From Modestobacter altitudinis (lineage in GTDB: Bacteria > Actinomycetota > Actinomycetes > Mycobacteriales > Geodermatophilaceae): a DNA stretch of 64,000 bases. The position numbers and the translations under genes were made by a program. The stretch covers positions 1 through 64,000 of the forward strand of contig NZ_SJEW01000023.1 in the NCBI RefSeq assembly GCF_005930475.1, given 5' to 3'. Each line of letters starts with the position of its first letter. Within the stretch, counting starts at the first letter, position 1. The notes under the pieces were generated by a model that did no database searches, had not been told where the DNA came from, and saw only the letters and a program-made list of their open reading frames with translations. Positions 54,201 through 64,000 of this stretch are shown here, one piece after another.

Positions 54201-55775
54201 GCCTGGACCTCCGCAGCGGGTGCTGCCCGCCAGTCGGTGGCCGCGGGCACGGCGACGTTCGCCCTGACCAAGGGCACCAACACCGGCTCCTACCTGGGCA
54301 CGGTGTCGGCCACCAGCTCCGACGTGCAGGCCGCGTTCTCGCTGGCCTCGGTGCCGACCGGCGGTGGCGCGTTCGTCTACGTCACCGCTCGCCAGGTCGC
54401 GCTGAACACCTCCTACTCCGCGCAGGTCCGGGTGCTGGCCGACGGCTCGGTCGGGGTGTCCCTGGTCCGCTTCGCCGGCACCACCGACGCCGTGCTCATC
54501 GGCAAGGAGGTCGTCGTGAAGGGCCTGGCCTACACCGCCGGCACCGTGCTCCGGGTCGACGTCCAGGCCGCCGGCACCGCGCCGACCAGCCTCTCGGCCA
54601 CGGTCTGGGCGGACGGCACGACCCGGCCGACCACTGCGACGGTCACCGCCACGGACACCACCGCGGTGCTGCAGGCGCCCGGTGCGGTGGGTCTGCTCGG
54701 GTACCTCTCCGGCAGTGCGACCAGGCCGGTCGCCGTCCGGCTGACCTCGTTCGACGCCGTCCCGGTCGGCGGCACGCCGGCTCCCACGGCGCCGACCGCC
54801 CCGACGACGCCGACCACCCCGACCGTCCCCGTGCCGCCGGTGACCCCGGCGAACACGGCCCCGACGGCCGCCTTCACCGCCGCCACGGACGCCCTGTCGG
54901 TCACCGTCGACGGCTCGGGCTCCACGGACGCCGACGGCGCCGTGGCCGCCCACGCCTGGGACTTCGGTGACCAGGGCACCGGCACCGGCGCCACCGCGTC
55001 GCACACCTACGCCGCCGCCGGCAGCTACACCGTGACGCTGACGGTGACCGACGACGACGGCGCCACCGCCCGCACCCAGCGGACGGTGACCGTCACCGCC
55101 CCGGTCACCCCGGTCACCCCGGCCGAGCCGGCGGAGGTCATCGCCGCCGACGCCTTCGACCGGACCGTCGCCGGTGGTCTGGGCACGGCGCAGGACGGGA
55201 GCAGCTGGACCGCCAGCGCCGGCGCCGCGCGGCAGTCGGTGTCGGCAGGCACCGCGACGTTCGCGCTGACCAAGGGCACCAACACCGGGTCCTACCTCAG
55301 CGGGGTCGCGGAGAGCAGCGTGGACGTGCAGACGGCGCTCTCGCTGTCCGCCGTGCCGACCGGCGGCGGGGCCACGGTCTACGTGGGTGCCCGCCGGGTG
55401 GACACCAACGTGGCCTACCAGGGCCGGGTGCGCTTCCTCGCCGACGGCACGGTGGGCGTCGCGCTGGTCAAGCAGGCCGGTACCAGCGACGACGTGCTCA
55501 TCGGCAAGGAGGTCGTGCTCAAGGGCCTGACCTACACGCCCGGCACCGTGCTCAACGTGCGGGTCATCGCCACGGGCACCGGCGCCACGCAGCTGTCGGC
55601 GACGGTGTGGGCGGCCGGCACGACCGAGCCGACCACGCCGACGGTGACCGGGGCCGACACGACCGCCACCCTCCAGGCGGCGGGCTCGGTCGGGCTGACC
55701 GCCTACCTGTCGGGCAGCGCCACCTCGTCGGTGGACGTGCGGTTCAGCGAGATCACCGTCACGCCGGTCGCGTGA
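51276..55775 (+). CDS. 1499-residue secreted multidomain protein: beta-propeller, FN3-like, LamG, three PKD and duplicated module
   Basis: A signal peptide (to about residue 36) is followed by a beta-propeller with delta-60-type repeats (SRVYVAGDFTTANGQTRKR) to about 460, an FN3-like segment (TYRVYRDGATTPFYETTQ), a LamG/concanavalin-like domain (about 565-785: FSVEAWFKTTSTTGGRILGF, WHQVTGTLSSSG), PKD domains at about 790-955 (DFGDGATGTG, AFGDGATGTG) and 1195-1285. Two copies of a ~210-residue module follow: about 955-1165 and 1288-1498. No LPXTG or C-terminal helix. Probably an extracellular matrix or adhesion protein made with the polysaccharide. ATG 51276. Confidence 0.88.
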   Translation: MRARTATIAARTTAGVVGLALAIGVLGAAAPAARADSAPVDPTSSATPSTVTADALPTVQINGVAWAQVVVGNTVYVAGKFTSARPAGAAAGTQETVRNNMLAYDVRTGALITSFAPDLNAQALAVAASPDGSRVYVAGDFTTANGQTRKRVAAYDTATGQLVADFKPSVTGQVRALAVTGSAVYLGGSISAVGSTSRTSLAAVSPSGALLPWAPVAGAAATGGSNEVLALVATNGGAQVVASGRFASLNGVAATGVGALDAASGATRPFAVNKIVTNQGTNSAIWNLSTDGTTVFGSGYDYSGPGNLEGTFAAKADGGSLVSVAYCRGDNYSSYATGGVVYIASHMHDCSYVGGYADIGQYKRATAFTVAATRTVTGNTFRNTNWKGQPASSLLDWFPTIPAGTYTGQNQGSWSVAGNGQYVVYGGEFPSVNGAKQQGLVRFATTAIAPNKIGPDAALLKPTATAVGAGAVRVAWTATADQDNENLTYRVYRDGATTPFYETTQASTWWNTPAMAVGDTGLSAGTHTYRLTVTDPTGNVAKPAVVSVALATGGAARPYADVVRADGATDLWSLGETSGTTAFDLEGPTDMTTGTAVTRGAAGALTGDADTAYTLSNSTSSFASTRTAVPGPQTFSVEAWFKTTSTTGGRILGFGSASTGSSGSYDRMAYLDGNGRVVFGVYDGTTKTVTSPTAYNDGRWHQVTGTLSSSGLVLYVDGKQVAARTDAVSAEAFTGYWRIGYDNVWAGSTTFTGSIDEVAVYPTALTAAQVASHVAVATTGSARNQAPNAAFTSTATFLDAGFDARGSSDTDGTVAGYAWDFGDGATGTGPTATHGYRTAGTFAVTLTVTDDDGATARKTASVTVVAPPANVAPTAAFTAVSGGATGSFDATASADTDGTITGYRWAFGDGATGTGVTASHDYAQDGTYPVTLTVTDDDGATTSTTQQVTIVATVLAADRFGRTVTGGLGTADTGGAWTSAAGAARQSVAAGTATFALTKGTNTGSYLGTVSATSSDVQAAFSLASVPTGGGAFVYVTARQVALNTSYSAQVRVLADGSVGVSLVRFAGTTDAVLIGKEVVVKGLAYTAGTVLRVDVQAAGTAPTSLSATVWADGTTRPTTATVTATDTTAVLQAPGAVGLLGYLSGSATRPVAVRLTSFDAVPVGGTPAPTAPTAPTTPTTPTVPVPPVTPANTAPTAAFTAATDALSVTVDGSGSTDADGAVAAHAWDFGDQGTGTGATASHTYAAAGSYTVTLTVTDDDGATARTQRTVTVTAPVTPVTPAEPAEVIAADAFDRTVAGGLGTAQDGSSWTASAGAARQSVSAGTATFALTKGTNTGSYLSGVAESSVDVQTALSLSAVPTGGGATVYVGARRVDTNVAYQGRVRFLADGTVGVALVKQAGTSDDVLIGKEVVLKGLTYTPGTVLNVRVIATGTGATQLSATVWAAGTTEPTTPTVTGADTTATLQAAGSVGLTAYLSGSATSSVDVRFSEITVTPVA
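54140..55772 (+). repeat. Intragenic duplication of a ~630-bp module
   Basis: Copy 1 runs about 54140-54770 and copy 2 about 55138-55772. Both start with (A)AD-x-F-x-RTV-x-GGLGTA, share TATFALTKGTNTGSYL, then PTGGGA-x-VYV and VLIGKEVV-x-KGL-x-YT. The DNA is clearly similar, pointing to a recent tandem duplication with one PKD domain between. Confidence 0.8.
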
Positions 55776-55780
55776 GCCGA

Positions 55781-55811
55781 CCGCGGGGCCGCGCCGGACG
55801 CGGCCCCGCGG
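55781..55811 (+). terminator. 13-bp hairpin after the large surface protein
   Basis: CCGCGGGGCCGCG pairs with CGCGGCCCCGCGG around CCGGA, 5 bases past the stop. Confidence 0.75.
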
Positions 55812-55813
55812 GA

Positions 55814-55858
55814 CCCCATTTCGGGTGACGCCCGGTGTCGCAGCAGCGGCACCGGGCG
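55814..55858 (+). promoter_or_regulatory. GGGTGA-type motif (site 3) and hairpin before the flippase gene
   Basis: CCCCATTTCGGGTGA (55814-55828) equals the cluster 13-mer with two extra T. It is followed at once by CGCCCGGTG (55829-55837), which pairs with CACCGGGCG (55850-55858). No TANNNT box is obvious before the GTG at 55881. Confidence 0.4.
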
Positions 55859-55880
55859 TTCGCGCGGGGAGGATCAGCAC

Positions 55881-57137
55881 GTGACCGGAGTGGTGCGCCT
55901 GCTGCGGCGTCCGGCCACCGGCGCCCTCGCCGGCCAGGTGACGTCCGCCCTGGCCGGCTTCGTGCTGCAGGTCGCCGCGGCCCGGGCGCTGGGCGTCGCA
56001 GGCCTGGCCACCTTCTCCCTCGCCTACGGCGCGATCGTGCTGGCCACCGCCGTGTGCAGCGGCCTGGTCGGCGACTCGCTCACCGTCCTGGACCGCCACG
56101 AACCGCGGGTCCGGGCCGGGCTGCACGTGAGCACGGCGCTGGTCTCCGGCGTCGCCGGGCTGGCCGGCTGCGTGCTGGGCGTGGCCACCGGCGTCCTCCC
56201 GGCCTGGGCCGGGCTGTTGCTCGGTGCCGCGACGGCGGCCTTCGTGCTCGAGGACACCCTGCGCCGGCTGCTGATGGCCGCCGGCCGGTTCTGGTCGTTG
56301 CCCGCCGTCGACGTCACCAGCCTGGTCGTGGCCCTCGGGACCCTGCTGGTCGCCGCCCGCGCCGGGGGGCTGGAGCTCTCGTCGTTCGTCGTCGCCCTGC
56401 TGGCGGGGCAGACCGCTGCCGCCGTCGTCGCCTGGGTGCTGCTGCCCGCGGCCGAGCGGCCGCGGGGTCCGTGGCGGGACCCGGCGCTGGGCACGGTGTT
56501 CGCCTTCGGCAGCTGGCGTGCTGCCGCACAGACGGTCCGGCCGGCGCTGCTGACGGTGCTGCGGCTGCTCGTCGTCGCCGTCGCCGGCGCGGCCGCCTAC
56601 GGCCCGCTCGAGGCCGCGCGGGTCTACACCGCGCCGACCCTGGTGCTCGTCGCCGGCCTGGGCACCTTCCTGCTGCCGCACTTCGTCTCGCTGCGCCCGC
56701 AGGGGCCGGCCGCCGGGCTGCGGGCCGCCGACCGGGCCGCGGCGGGTCTGGCCCTCGCCGTCGGCGTCGTCGGCCTGCTCGCCGTCCTGGCGCTGCCCTG
56801 GGCGGGTCCGCTGCTCACCGGCGGCGACTACCCGGTGCCGGCCGAGGCGGTGGCCGGCTGGTCGGTCTACGCCGTCGCCAGCGCCGTCCTGCTGCCCTAC
56901 TCGGGGCTCGCGTCGGTGCACGGGGCGCAGCGCCGGGTGCTGGTGCTGCGTGCCTTCGAGTTCGCCTCGCTGGCCGCGGTCGCGCTGCTGCTGGCCGTCG
57001 ACGGCGGGGTGCCGTGGACGCCGCTGGCGCTGACGCTCGGGCCGGTGCTGGCCGCCGTGGCCGTCCGGCGCTCGGTGCTGCTGCCGATGGCGCGCAGCAC
57101 GGCCGGGTCGGTCGTCCGTGAGCCGGCCGTCGCGTGA
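55881..57137 (+). CDS. Wzx-like polysaccharide flippase
   Basis: A 418-residue membrane protein with 12-14 predicted helices of the MOP/oligosaccharide-exporter type. The start GALAGQVTSALAGFVLQVAAARALGVAG corresponds to the family's ALGPEGFG region, and FAFGSWRAAAQTVRPALLTVL to the middle helices. It should flip the lipid-linked repeat unit to the outer face. GTG at 55881 follows GGGGAGG. Its stop overlaps the next GTG (GTGA). Confidence 0.82.
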   Translation: MTGVVRLLRRPATGALAGQVTSALAGFVLQVAAARALGVAGLATFSLAYGAIVLATAVCSGLVGDSLTVLDRHEPRVRAGLHVSTALVSGVAGLAGCVLGVATGVLPAWAGLLLGAATAAFVLEDTLRRLLMAAGRFWSLPAVDVTSLVVALGTLLVAARAGGLELSSFVVALLAGQTAAAVVAWVLLPAAERPRGPWRDPALGTVFAFGSWRAAAQTVRPALLTVLRLLVVAVAGAAAYGPLEAARVYTAPTLVLVAGLGTFLLPHFVSLRPQGPAAGLRAADRAAAGLALAVGVVGLLAVLALPWAGPLLTGGDYPVPAEAVAGWSVYAVASAVLLPYSGLASVHGAQRRVLVLRAFEFASLAAVALLLAVDGGVPWTPLALTLGPVLAAVAVRRSVLLPMARSTAGSVVREPAVA

Positions 57138-58363
57138 CCGCGGCACCGGTCGTCGCCACCGGCCGCCCGGCCGGCCGGCGGAGCAGCCCGTGGGTCCTCC
57201 AGCTGGCGACGCTGCTCATGGTGCTCGGGGCGGTCGACTGGCGCCGCGGTGCCTACTTCGCCGGCTCGGTGGACCCGGTCGTGCTCAGCAAGGCACTGGT
57301 CGCCGGGCTCGGACTGCTGCTGGCCTTCGGGCTGGCCTCCGCCCGGCGCAGCCACCGGCTGGGCACGCTGTCGGTGTGGTGGCTGGCGATCGTGCTGGGC
57401 AGCTCCGTCTGGGGTGCGCTGACCGCGGGGAAGCTGCTCGGGGGCGGGGTGATGGCCGTCCGGGTGGCCGTGCTGGGCGCCACCGTGTTCTTCCTGCTCC
57501 GGGCGGCACCCTCGCTGGAGGTGCTGCGCCGGACGGCCTGGGCGTGCGGTGCCATCGCCGTGCTCGCCTCGCTGACCGGCCTGCCCGAGATGACCGACGG
57601 CCGGCTGGCCGGCGGTCTGCCGGCGATGGACCCCAACGCGCTGGCGTTGCTGGCCGGCATCCCGCTGGTCCTCCTGGCCTGGCGGACGGTGCTCGGTGAG
57701 GCGAGCTGGGCGATCGCGGTCGGGGGTTGCTACTTCCTCGCCGTGCTGTGGCTCACCGGGTCGCGCACGGCCCTGCTCATGCTGCTGGTCGGCGTCGCCG
57801 CGATGGCGGTGCAGGTCCGCCGGCCCCGGGTCGGCCTGGTCGTCGGTGCGCTGGTGCTCGGTGCGCTCGGCACGATCGGCGCTGTCGCCACCGGTGTGCT
57901 CTCCGGCTTCGCGGAGCGCGGTGGGGACGGCACCAGCACCCTGGGCTCACGCTTCATCGCCTGGCGGGCCGCCCTGACCTGGGCCGACTCCACCTGGCAG
58001 ACCGTCTTCGGCGGCGGCCTCAACATCAAGATCATCCCCGTGACGGGTCAGTACTGGAAGACCCAGCCGTTGGACAGCAGCTGGGCGTCGCTGCTGGTGC
58101 AGACCGGCGTCCTCGGCCTGCTGGTCGCCGCCGGTTGGGTGTGCTGGGTGGCCCGCGGCGCGCTGCGCGCCCCGTACCCGCACCGGGTCCTCTTCGTCGG
58201 GCTCTGGGTCTTCCTGGTGGGTCGCAGCCTGCTGGAGAGCGGGTTGTTCGACGCCAGCCCGGCCTTCCTGGTCTTCCTCTCCGTGTCGCTGCTGGCCGAG
58301 GGCGCCTCCCGCCAGCGGCTGCGGGACGAGCTCGCCGACGGTTCCCCCGCACCCCAGCGCTGA
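57134..58363 (+). CDS. O-antigen ligase / Wzy-like polymerase
   Basis: A 409-residue polytopic protein with ten or more helices and a large extracytoplasmic loop (about residues 265-315) containing TLGSRFIAWRAALTWADSTW and the Gly-rich FGGGLNIK, as in Wzy_C/O-antigen ligase proteins. MDPNALALLAGIPLVLL is the typical (D/P)N motif helix. It would polymerise the repeat units or attach the polymer. Coupled to the flippase by a four-base overlap. Confidence 0.85.
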   Translation: MTAAPVVATGRPAGRRSSPWVLQLATLLMVLGAVDWRRGAYFAGSVDPVVLSKALVAGLGLLLAFGLASARRSHRLGTLSVWWLAIVLGSSVWGALTAGKLLGGGVMAVRVAVLGATVFFLLRAAPSLEVLRRTAWACGAIAVLASLTGLPEMTDGRLAGGLPAMDPNALALLAGIPLVLLAWRTVLGEASWAIAVGGCYFLAVLWLTGSRTALLMLLVGVAAMAVQVRRPRVGLVVGALVLGALGTIGAVATGVLSGFAERGGDGTSTLGSRFIAWRAALTWADSTWQTVFGGGLNIKIIPVTGQYWKTQPLDSSWASLLVQTGVLGLLVAAGWVCWVARGALRAPYPHRVLFVGLWVFLVGRSLLESGLFDASPAFLVFLSVSLLAEGASRQRLRDELADGSPAPQR

Positions 58364-58387
58364 CCCGTCGGCGTCCGGCCGCGAACG

Positions 58388-58448
58388 GGCACAGGGAACT
58401 CTGCTCCCGGTCCGGAGCGCTGGACCGGGGTGCAGAGCGCCCTGTGCC
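58388..58448. repeat. 61-bp imperfect palindromic element
   Basis: GGCACAGGG (58388-58396) pairs with CCCTGTGCC (58440-58448); inner CTGC/GCAG and CCGGTCC/GGACCGG also pair. It lies just past the ligase gene and differs in sequence from the 27764/28746 family. Confidence 0.6.
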
Positions 58449-58512
58449 TGAGCCGGCTGCGCGGGTCGCGCACCGTCGCCGGGCCCTGTCCCGCACCCCC
58501 TCCCGGACGCAG

Positions 58513-58548
58513 CACAGCCCGGACGGTCAGCGGACCGTCCGGGCTGTG
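58513..58548. terminator. 16-bp hairpin between convergent ligase and Wzz genes
   Basis: CACAGCCCGGACGGTC and GACCGTCCGGGCTGTG with tetraloop AGCG. It can terminate transcription from both sides. Confidence 0.8.
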
Positions 58549-58564
58549 GTGGGGGAGCGGTGGG

Positions 58565-59773
58565 TCAGGGGCGCGAGGTCGGGAGCGGGTCCCGCGGTGC
58601 CGGCGTCCGCGCGCGGAGCAGCTGGGCCGGCATGCTCACCGGAACCGGCTGGGGAGCGGACTGCGGGACCGTCGCGGCTCGACCGGACCGACGCCGCGAG
58701 GCGGACTGCAGCACCACCGAGAGGACCCGGACGCCGGCGGCGTCCAGGATCGAGCGCAGCTCGTGCAGGTCGGCGCGGTCGGTCCGGCCGGGTTCGACGA
58801 CGAGGACGACGCCGGCGTGGTCCTGGGTGGTCCGCCGCCACTCGCGCAGCGAGGCCAGCGGCTGACCGACCCAGAACTGGACGCCCACCCGCCCGGGGGC
58901 GTCGGCGAGCGGCGACGGAGCGGAGCCGAGCACCTCGACCGGCACCTCCCACGCGGTCAGCTCCGCGGCGACCTGGTCGACGACCGTGGCGGCAGCGGCC
59001 GGGTCGTCGTCGGCGGGGGAGAGCGCGACCACCCGGACCAGCTGCTGCTCGGCCATCGGCTCGAGCTGCCGGGCGAGCGAGGTGGTGGGCCGGAGCGCCC
59101 GGAGCGCCCGGCCGGCCGGCGCGGCGTGCACGACCAGCTGCTCGGCGCCGGCGCCCCAGGCGGCCCGGACGTCGTCCACGCCGTGCACCCGGGTGTCCAG
59201 CCGGCTGCGGACGACGGCGGCCGCGGCACCGAGCGCCAGGCCGACGACGAGCCCCAGCGGCAGCAGCAGCGCCGGCAGCGGGGCGACCGGGGAGGTCGGC
59301 ACGGTCGCCGGGTTGGTGACGGTCAGGCTGACCGGGGAGGCGCCGTCCCCGGGCTGCTCCAGCTCCTCCACCGCGGTCCCGAAGCGCTCGGCGACGGCGT
59401 TGGCGATCTGCGCGGCCCGGTCGGCGTCGTGGTCGGTGACGGCGATCTCGATCTGCGAGGTGTCCGCCGGGTTGGTCGCGCTGACCTGCTTGCGGAGGTC
59501 GGAGAAGGAGTCGGACAACCCCAGCTCGTCCATCACCGGGGCGAGGACGGTCCGGCTGTCCGCCACCGGCGGGTAGCTGGTCACCCGCTGGTTCACGAAC
59601 TGCGAGCCACTGGTGCTGTCGTCGACGCTGGCGACGAAGACCTGGGCCGTCGCCTCGTAGGTCGGCGGGGCGACCAGCACGATGCCGAGCGCGACCAGCA
59701 GACCGGCCAGGGCCACCCCCAGCCACGTCGTCCAGTACCGGCGCAGGGCCACCCCGTAGTCCTGCAGTTCCAT
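58565..59773 (-). CDS. Wzz-type chain-length protein with degenerate kinase-like half
   Basis: A 402-residue protein. Residues about 1-215 are a Wzz domain: MELQDYGVALRRYWTTWLGV, first helix, TYEATAQVFVAS, a periplasmic coiled segment, and a second helix (PLPALLLPLGLVVGLALGAA). The next ~150 residues (QLVRVVALSPADDDPAAAAT; VVLVVEPGRTDRADLHELRSILDAAGVRVLSVVL) have the alternation of a BY-kinase/ParA-type P-loop domain but no Gly-Lys-Thr Walker A, so they cannot bind ATP in the usual way. It sets polymer length. ATG 59773 after AGGGAGA. Confidence 0.82.
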   Translation of the reverse strand: MELQDYGVALRRYWTTWLGVALAGLLVALGIVLVAPPTYEATAQVFVASVDDSTSGSQFVNQRVTSYPPVADSRTVLAPVMDELGLSDSFSDLRKQVSATNPADTSQIEIAVTDHDADRAAQIANAVAERFGTAVEELEQPGDGASPVSLTVTNPATVPTSPVAPLPALLLPLGLVVGLALGAAAAVVRSRLDTRVHGVDDVRAAWGAGAEQLVVHAAPAGRALRALRPTTSLARQLEPMAEQQLVRVVALSPADDDPAAAATVVDQVAAELTAWEVPVEVLGSAPSPLADAPGRVGVQFWVGQPLASLREWRRTTQDHAGVVLVVEPGRTDRADLHELRSILDAAGVRVLSVVLQSASRRRSGRAATVPQSAPQPVPVSMPAQLLRARTPAPRDPLPTSRP

Positions 59774-59854
59774 GTCGCCGTCTCCCTGTCCACACCTGTC
59801 GGGCACGAGGCGGCACGCGGGCGCAGCGCCCGCGCGTCCTGGTCCTCTACGTGG

Positions 59855-60040
59855 AGGCTAGGGCCCTGACCAGGCCGGATGCGGGTCCCGACCGGGTGGC
59901 TCACCCGATGGGGAGGGGCCGGTGCCGCCCGCTCGCGGTACCGGTCGGGGCCGTTGCCCACCGATCAGGTCGTGCGTCCCGCCCCATCGGGTGAACGTGC
60001 CCGCTCTGGCTCACGCTCGGTCACCGGATCCGCTTAGCGT
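59855..60040. promoter_or_regulatory. Divergent promoter region with inverted CCCCATCGGGTGA pair (sites 4 and 5)
   Basis: The exact 13-mer CCCCATCGGGTGA is at 59982-59994 (plus) and at 59901-59913 (minus). Facing left, -10 box TAGCCT (plus positions 59855-59860) is 40 bases from its motif; facing right, TAGCGT (60035-60040) is also exactly 40 bases from its motif. The left site also forms CGGGTG-GCT-CACCCG. The arrangement suggests one activator for both the Wzz gene and the cytidylyltransferase gene. The 346-base gap holds no gene. Confidence 0.65.
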
Positions 60041-60119
60041 GGCCCTGCGAGTCCGGCCGGACGGCGATGTCCGCCCGGTCCAGTCACGGAGCGTGTCGGT
60101 CAGTCGAGGAGAGTGCACG

Positions 60120-60605
60120 ATGTCCAGGTCCACCACAGGCAGCGCCGTCCGGCCCGTCGTCGGCTACGCGCCGGGCGCGTACGACCTCTTCCACGTCGGC
60201 CACCTGAACGTCCTCAAGCACGCCGCGGCGCACTGCGACCGGCTGGTCGTCGGGGTGGTCTCCGACGAGGTGCTGCTGCAGACCAAGGGCCGGCTGCCGG
60301 TCGTGCCGCTGGTCGAGCGCATGGAGATCGTCCGCAACCTGCGCTTCGTCGACGACGTGCACGCCGAGGTCGTCCCGGAGAAGATCGACACCTGGCGGGA
60401 GGTCCGGTTCGACGTCCTCTTCAAGGGCGACGACTGGCGGGGCACCGCCAAGGGCGACAAGCTCGAGCGCGACTTCGCCGCCGTTGGCGTGGAGGTCCGG
60501 TACTTCCCGTACACGATGCACACCTCGAGCACGATCCTGCGCAAGGCCCTGGCGGCCATCACCGCCGAGCAGCCCGCTGCCCGGGCCCACGCGCTCAGCT
60601 CCTGA
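60120..60605 (+). CDS. Glycerol-3-phosphate cytidylyltransferase-like nucleotidyltransferase
   Basis: A 161-residue cytidylyltransferase. GYAPGAYDLFHVGHLNVLKHA contains the HxGH motif, FDVLFKGDDWRGTAKGD is the middle motif and YTMHTSSTILRK stands for the ISTTxI-type C-terminal motif. It probably forms a CDP-polyol such as CDP-glycerol from CTP, a donor for the CDP-alcohol phosphotransferase at 47637 (inference). ATG at 60120 has GAGGAG 9 bases upstream. The promoter with site 5 lies about 80 bases before. Confidence 0.88.
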   Translation: MSRSTTGSAVRPVVGYAPGAYDLFHVGHLNVLKHAAAHCDRLVVGVVSDEVLLQTKGRLPVVPLVERMEIVRNLRFVDDVHAEVVPEKIDTWREVRFDVLFKGDDWRGTAKGDKLERDFAAVGVEVRYFPYTMHTSSTILRKALAAITAEQPAARAHALSS

Positions 60606-60672
60606 CCCGACCCCGCTGCAGGGGCCCGCTGCGGGCCGGTGAGCAACGGGGGCACGGGGGTCCGGCGGCGAC

Positions 60673-60678
60673 TAACCT
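60673..60678 (+). promoter_or_regulatory. -10 box of mfd
   Basis: TAACCT about 65 bases before the mfd GTG; leader contains AGGAG next to the start. No -35 box is clear. Confidence 0.45.
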
Positions 60679-60743
60679 GGAGGGGTGGCCCCCGCGCGCA
60701 TCCGGCGCGTCGTGCGTGGCCCCCAGAAGCAGGAGTGACCTCC

Positions 60744-64000
<3,257 letters not shown>

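Noticed and set aside
51219-57146. A 1975-codon open frame on the minus strand
   Set aside because: It is antisense to the large surface protein and the flippase. Its product is rich in Arg, Gly, Val and Asp with no domain, the usual mirror of high-GC coding DNA.

Overview
The window comes from a high-GC actinobacterium. The sequence points to the Geodermatophilaceae (Blastococcus, Geodermatophilus or Modestobacter type): very GC-rich DNA, many GTG starts, leaderless promoters with only a TANNNT -10 box, and typical actinobacterial gene pairs. That placement is inference from gene content, not a computed match. The housekeeping genes follow the order known from Mycobacterium tuberculosis Rv0985c to Rv1020: mscL, galU, a MoeA-like gene, rimJ-like gene, sepX, pmt/rsmI, metG, tatD, rpfB, rsmA, ispE, glmU, prs, rplY, pth, mfd. 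Two large blocks interrupt this backbone.

Bases 1-1810 hold the end of a small conserved gene, mscL, a SAF-domain (CpaB-like) gene and an FmdB-type zinc-ribbon gene. The first accessory block (about 2070-15100) has a copper cluster (DUF2218 gene, CsoR-type operator, CopB-type P1B ATPase, DUF6153-like membrane protein, DUF305 lipoprotein). It continues with a broken HTH gene, a UvrA-like/AraC/VOC operon with a divergent MarR gene, an LLM-class oxidoreductase, and an overlapping carboxyltransferase and CoA-transferase pair.

Bases 15281-19388 hold galU, the gephyrin-like gene glp, a RimJ-type acetyltransferase and sepX/glpR, a cell-division locus. After tRNA-Ala come a secreted PQQ-type dehydrogenase with PKD and LGFP modules, an enoyl-CoA hydratase, an MFS/MarR pair, the divergent pmt/rsmI pair, a DUF559 nuclease-like gene bracketed by two 63-bp palindromes, corA and an APC permease. 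Bases 32360-44177 are core genes: metG, tatD, rpfB-rsmA-ispE, tRNA-Gln, glmU-prs, rplY and pth.

The second accessory block (44500-60605), between pth and mfd, is an exopolysaccharide or cell-surface glycopolymer cluster. It has a WbaP-type initiating transferase, two glycosyltransferases, a CDP-alcohol phosphotransferase, a polysaccharide deacetylase, a 1499-residue secreted multidomain protein, a Wzx-like flippase, a Wzy-like ligase/polymerase, a Wzz-like protein and a cytidylyltransferase. Intergenic regions throughout this block carry a shared 13-bp motif, CCCCATCGGGTGA or a close variant, at a fixed distance from -10 boxes in at least two promoters. This suggests one undescribed regulon. 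mfd runs off the right edge.
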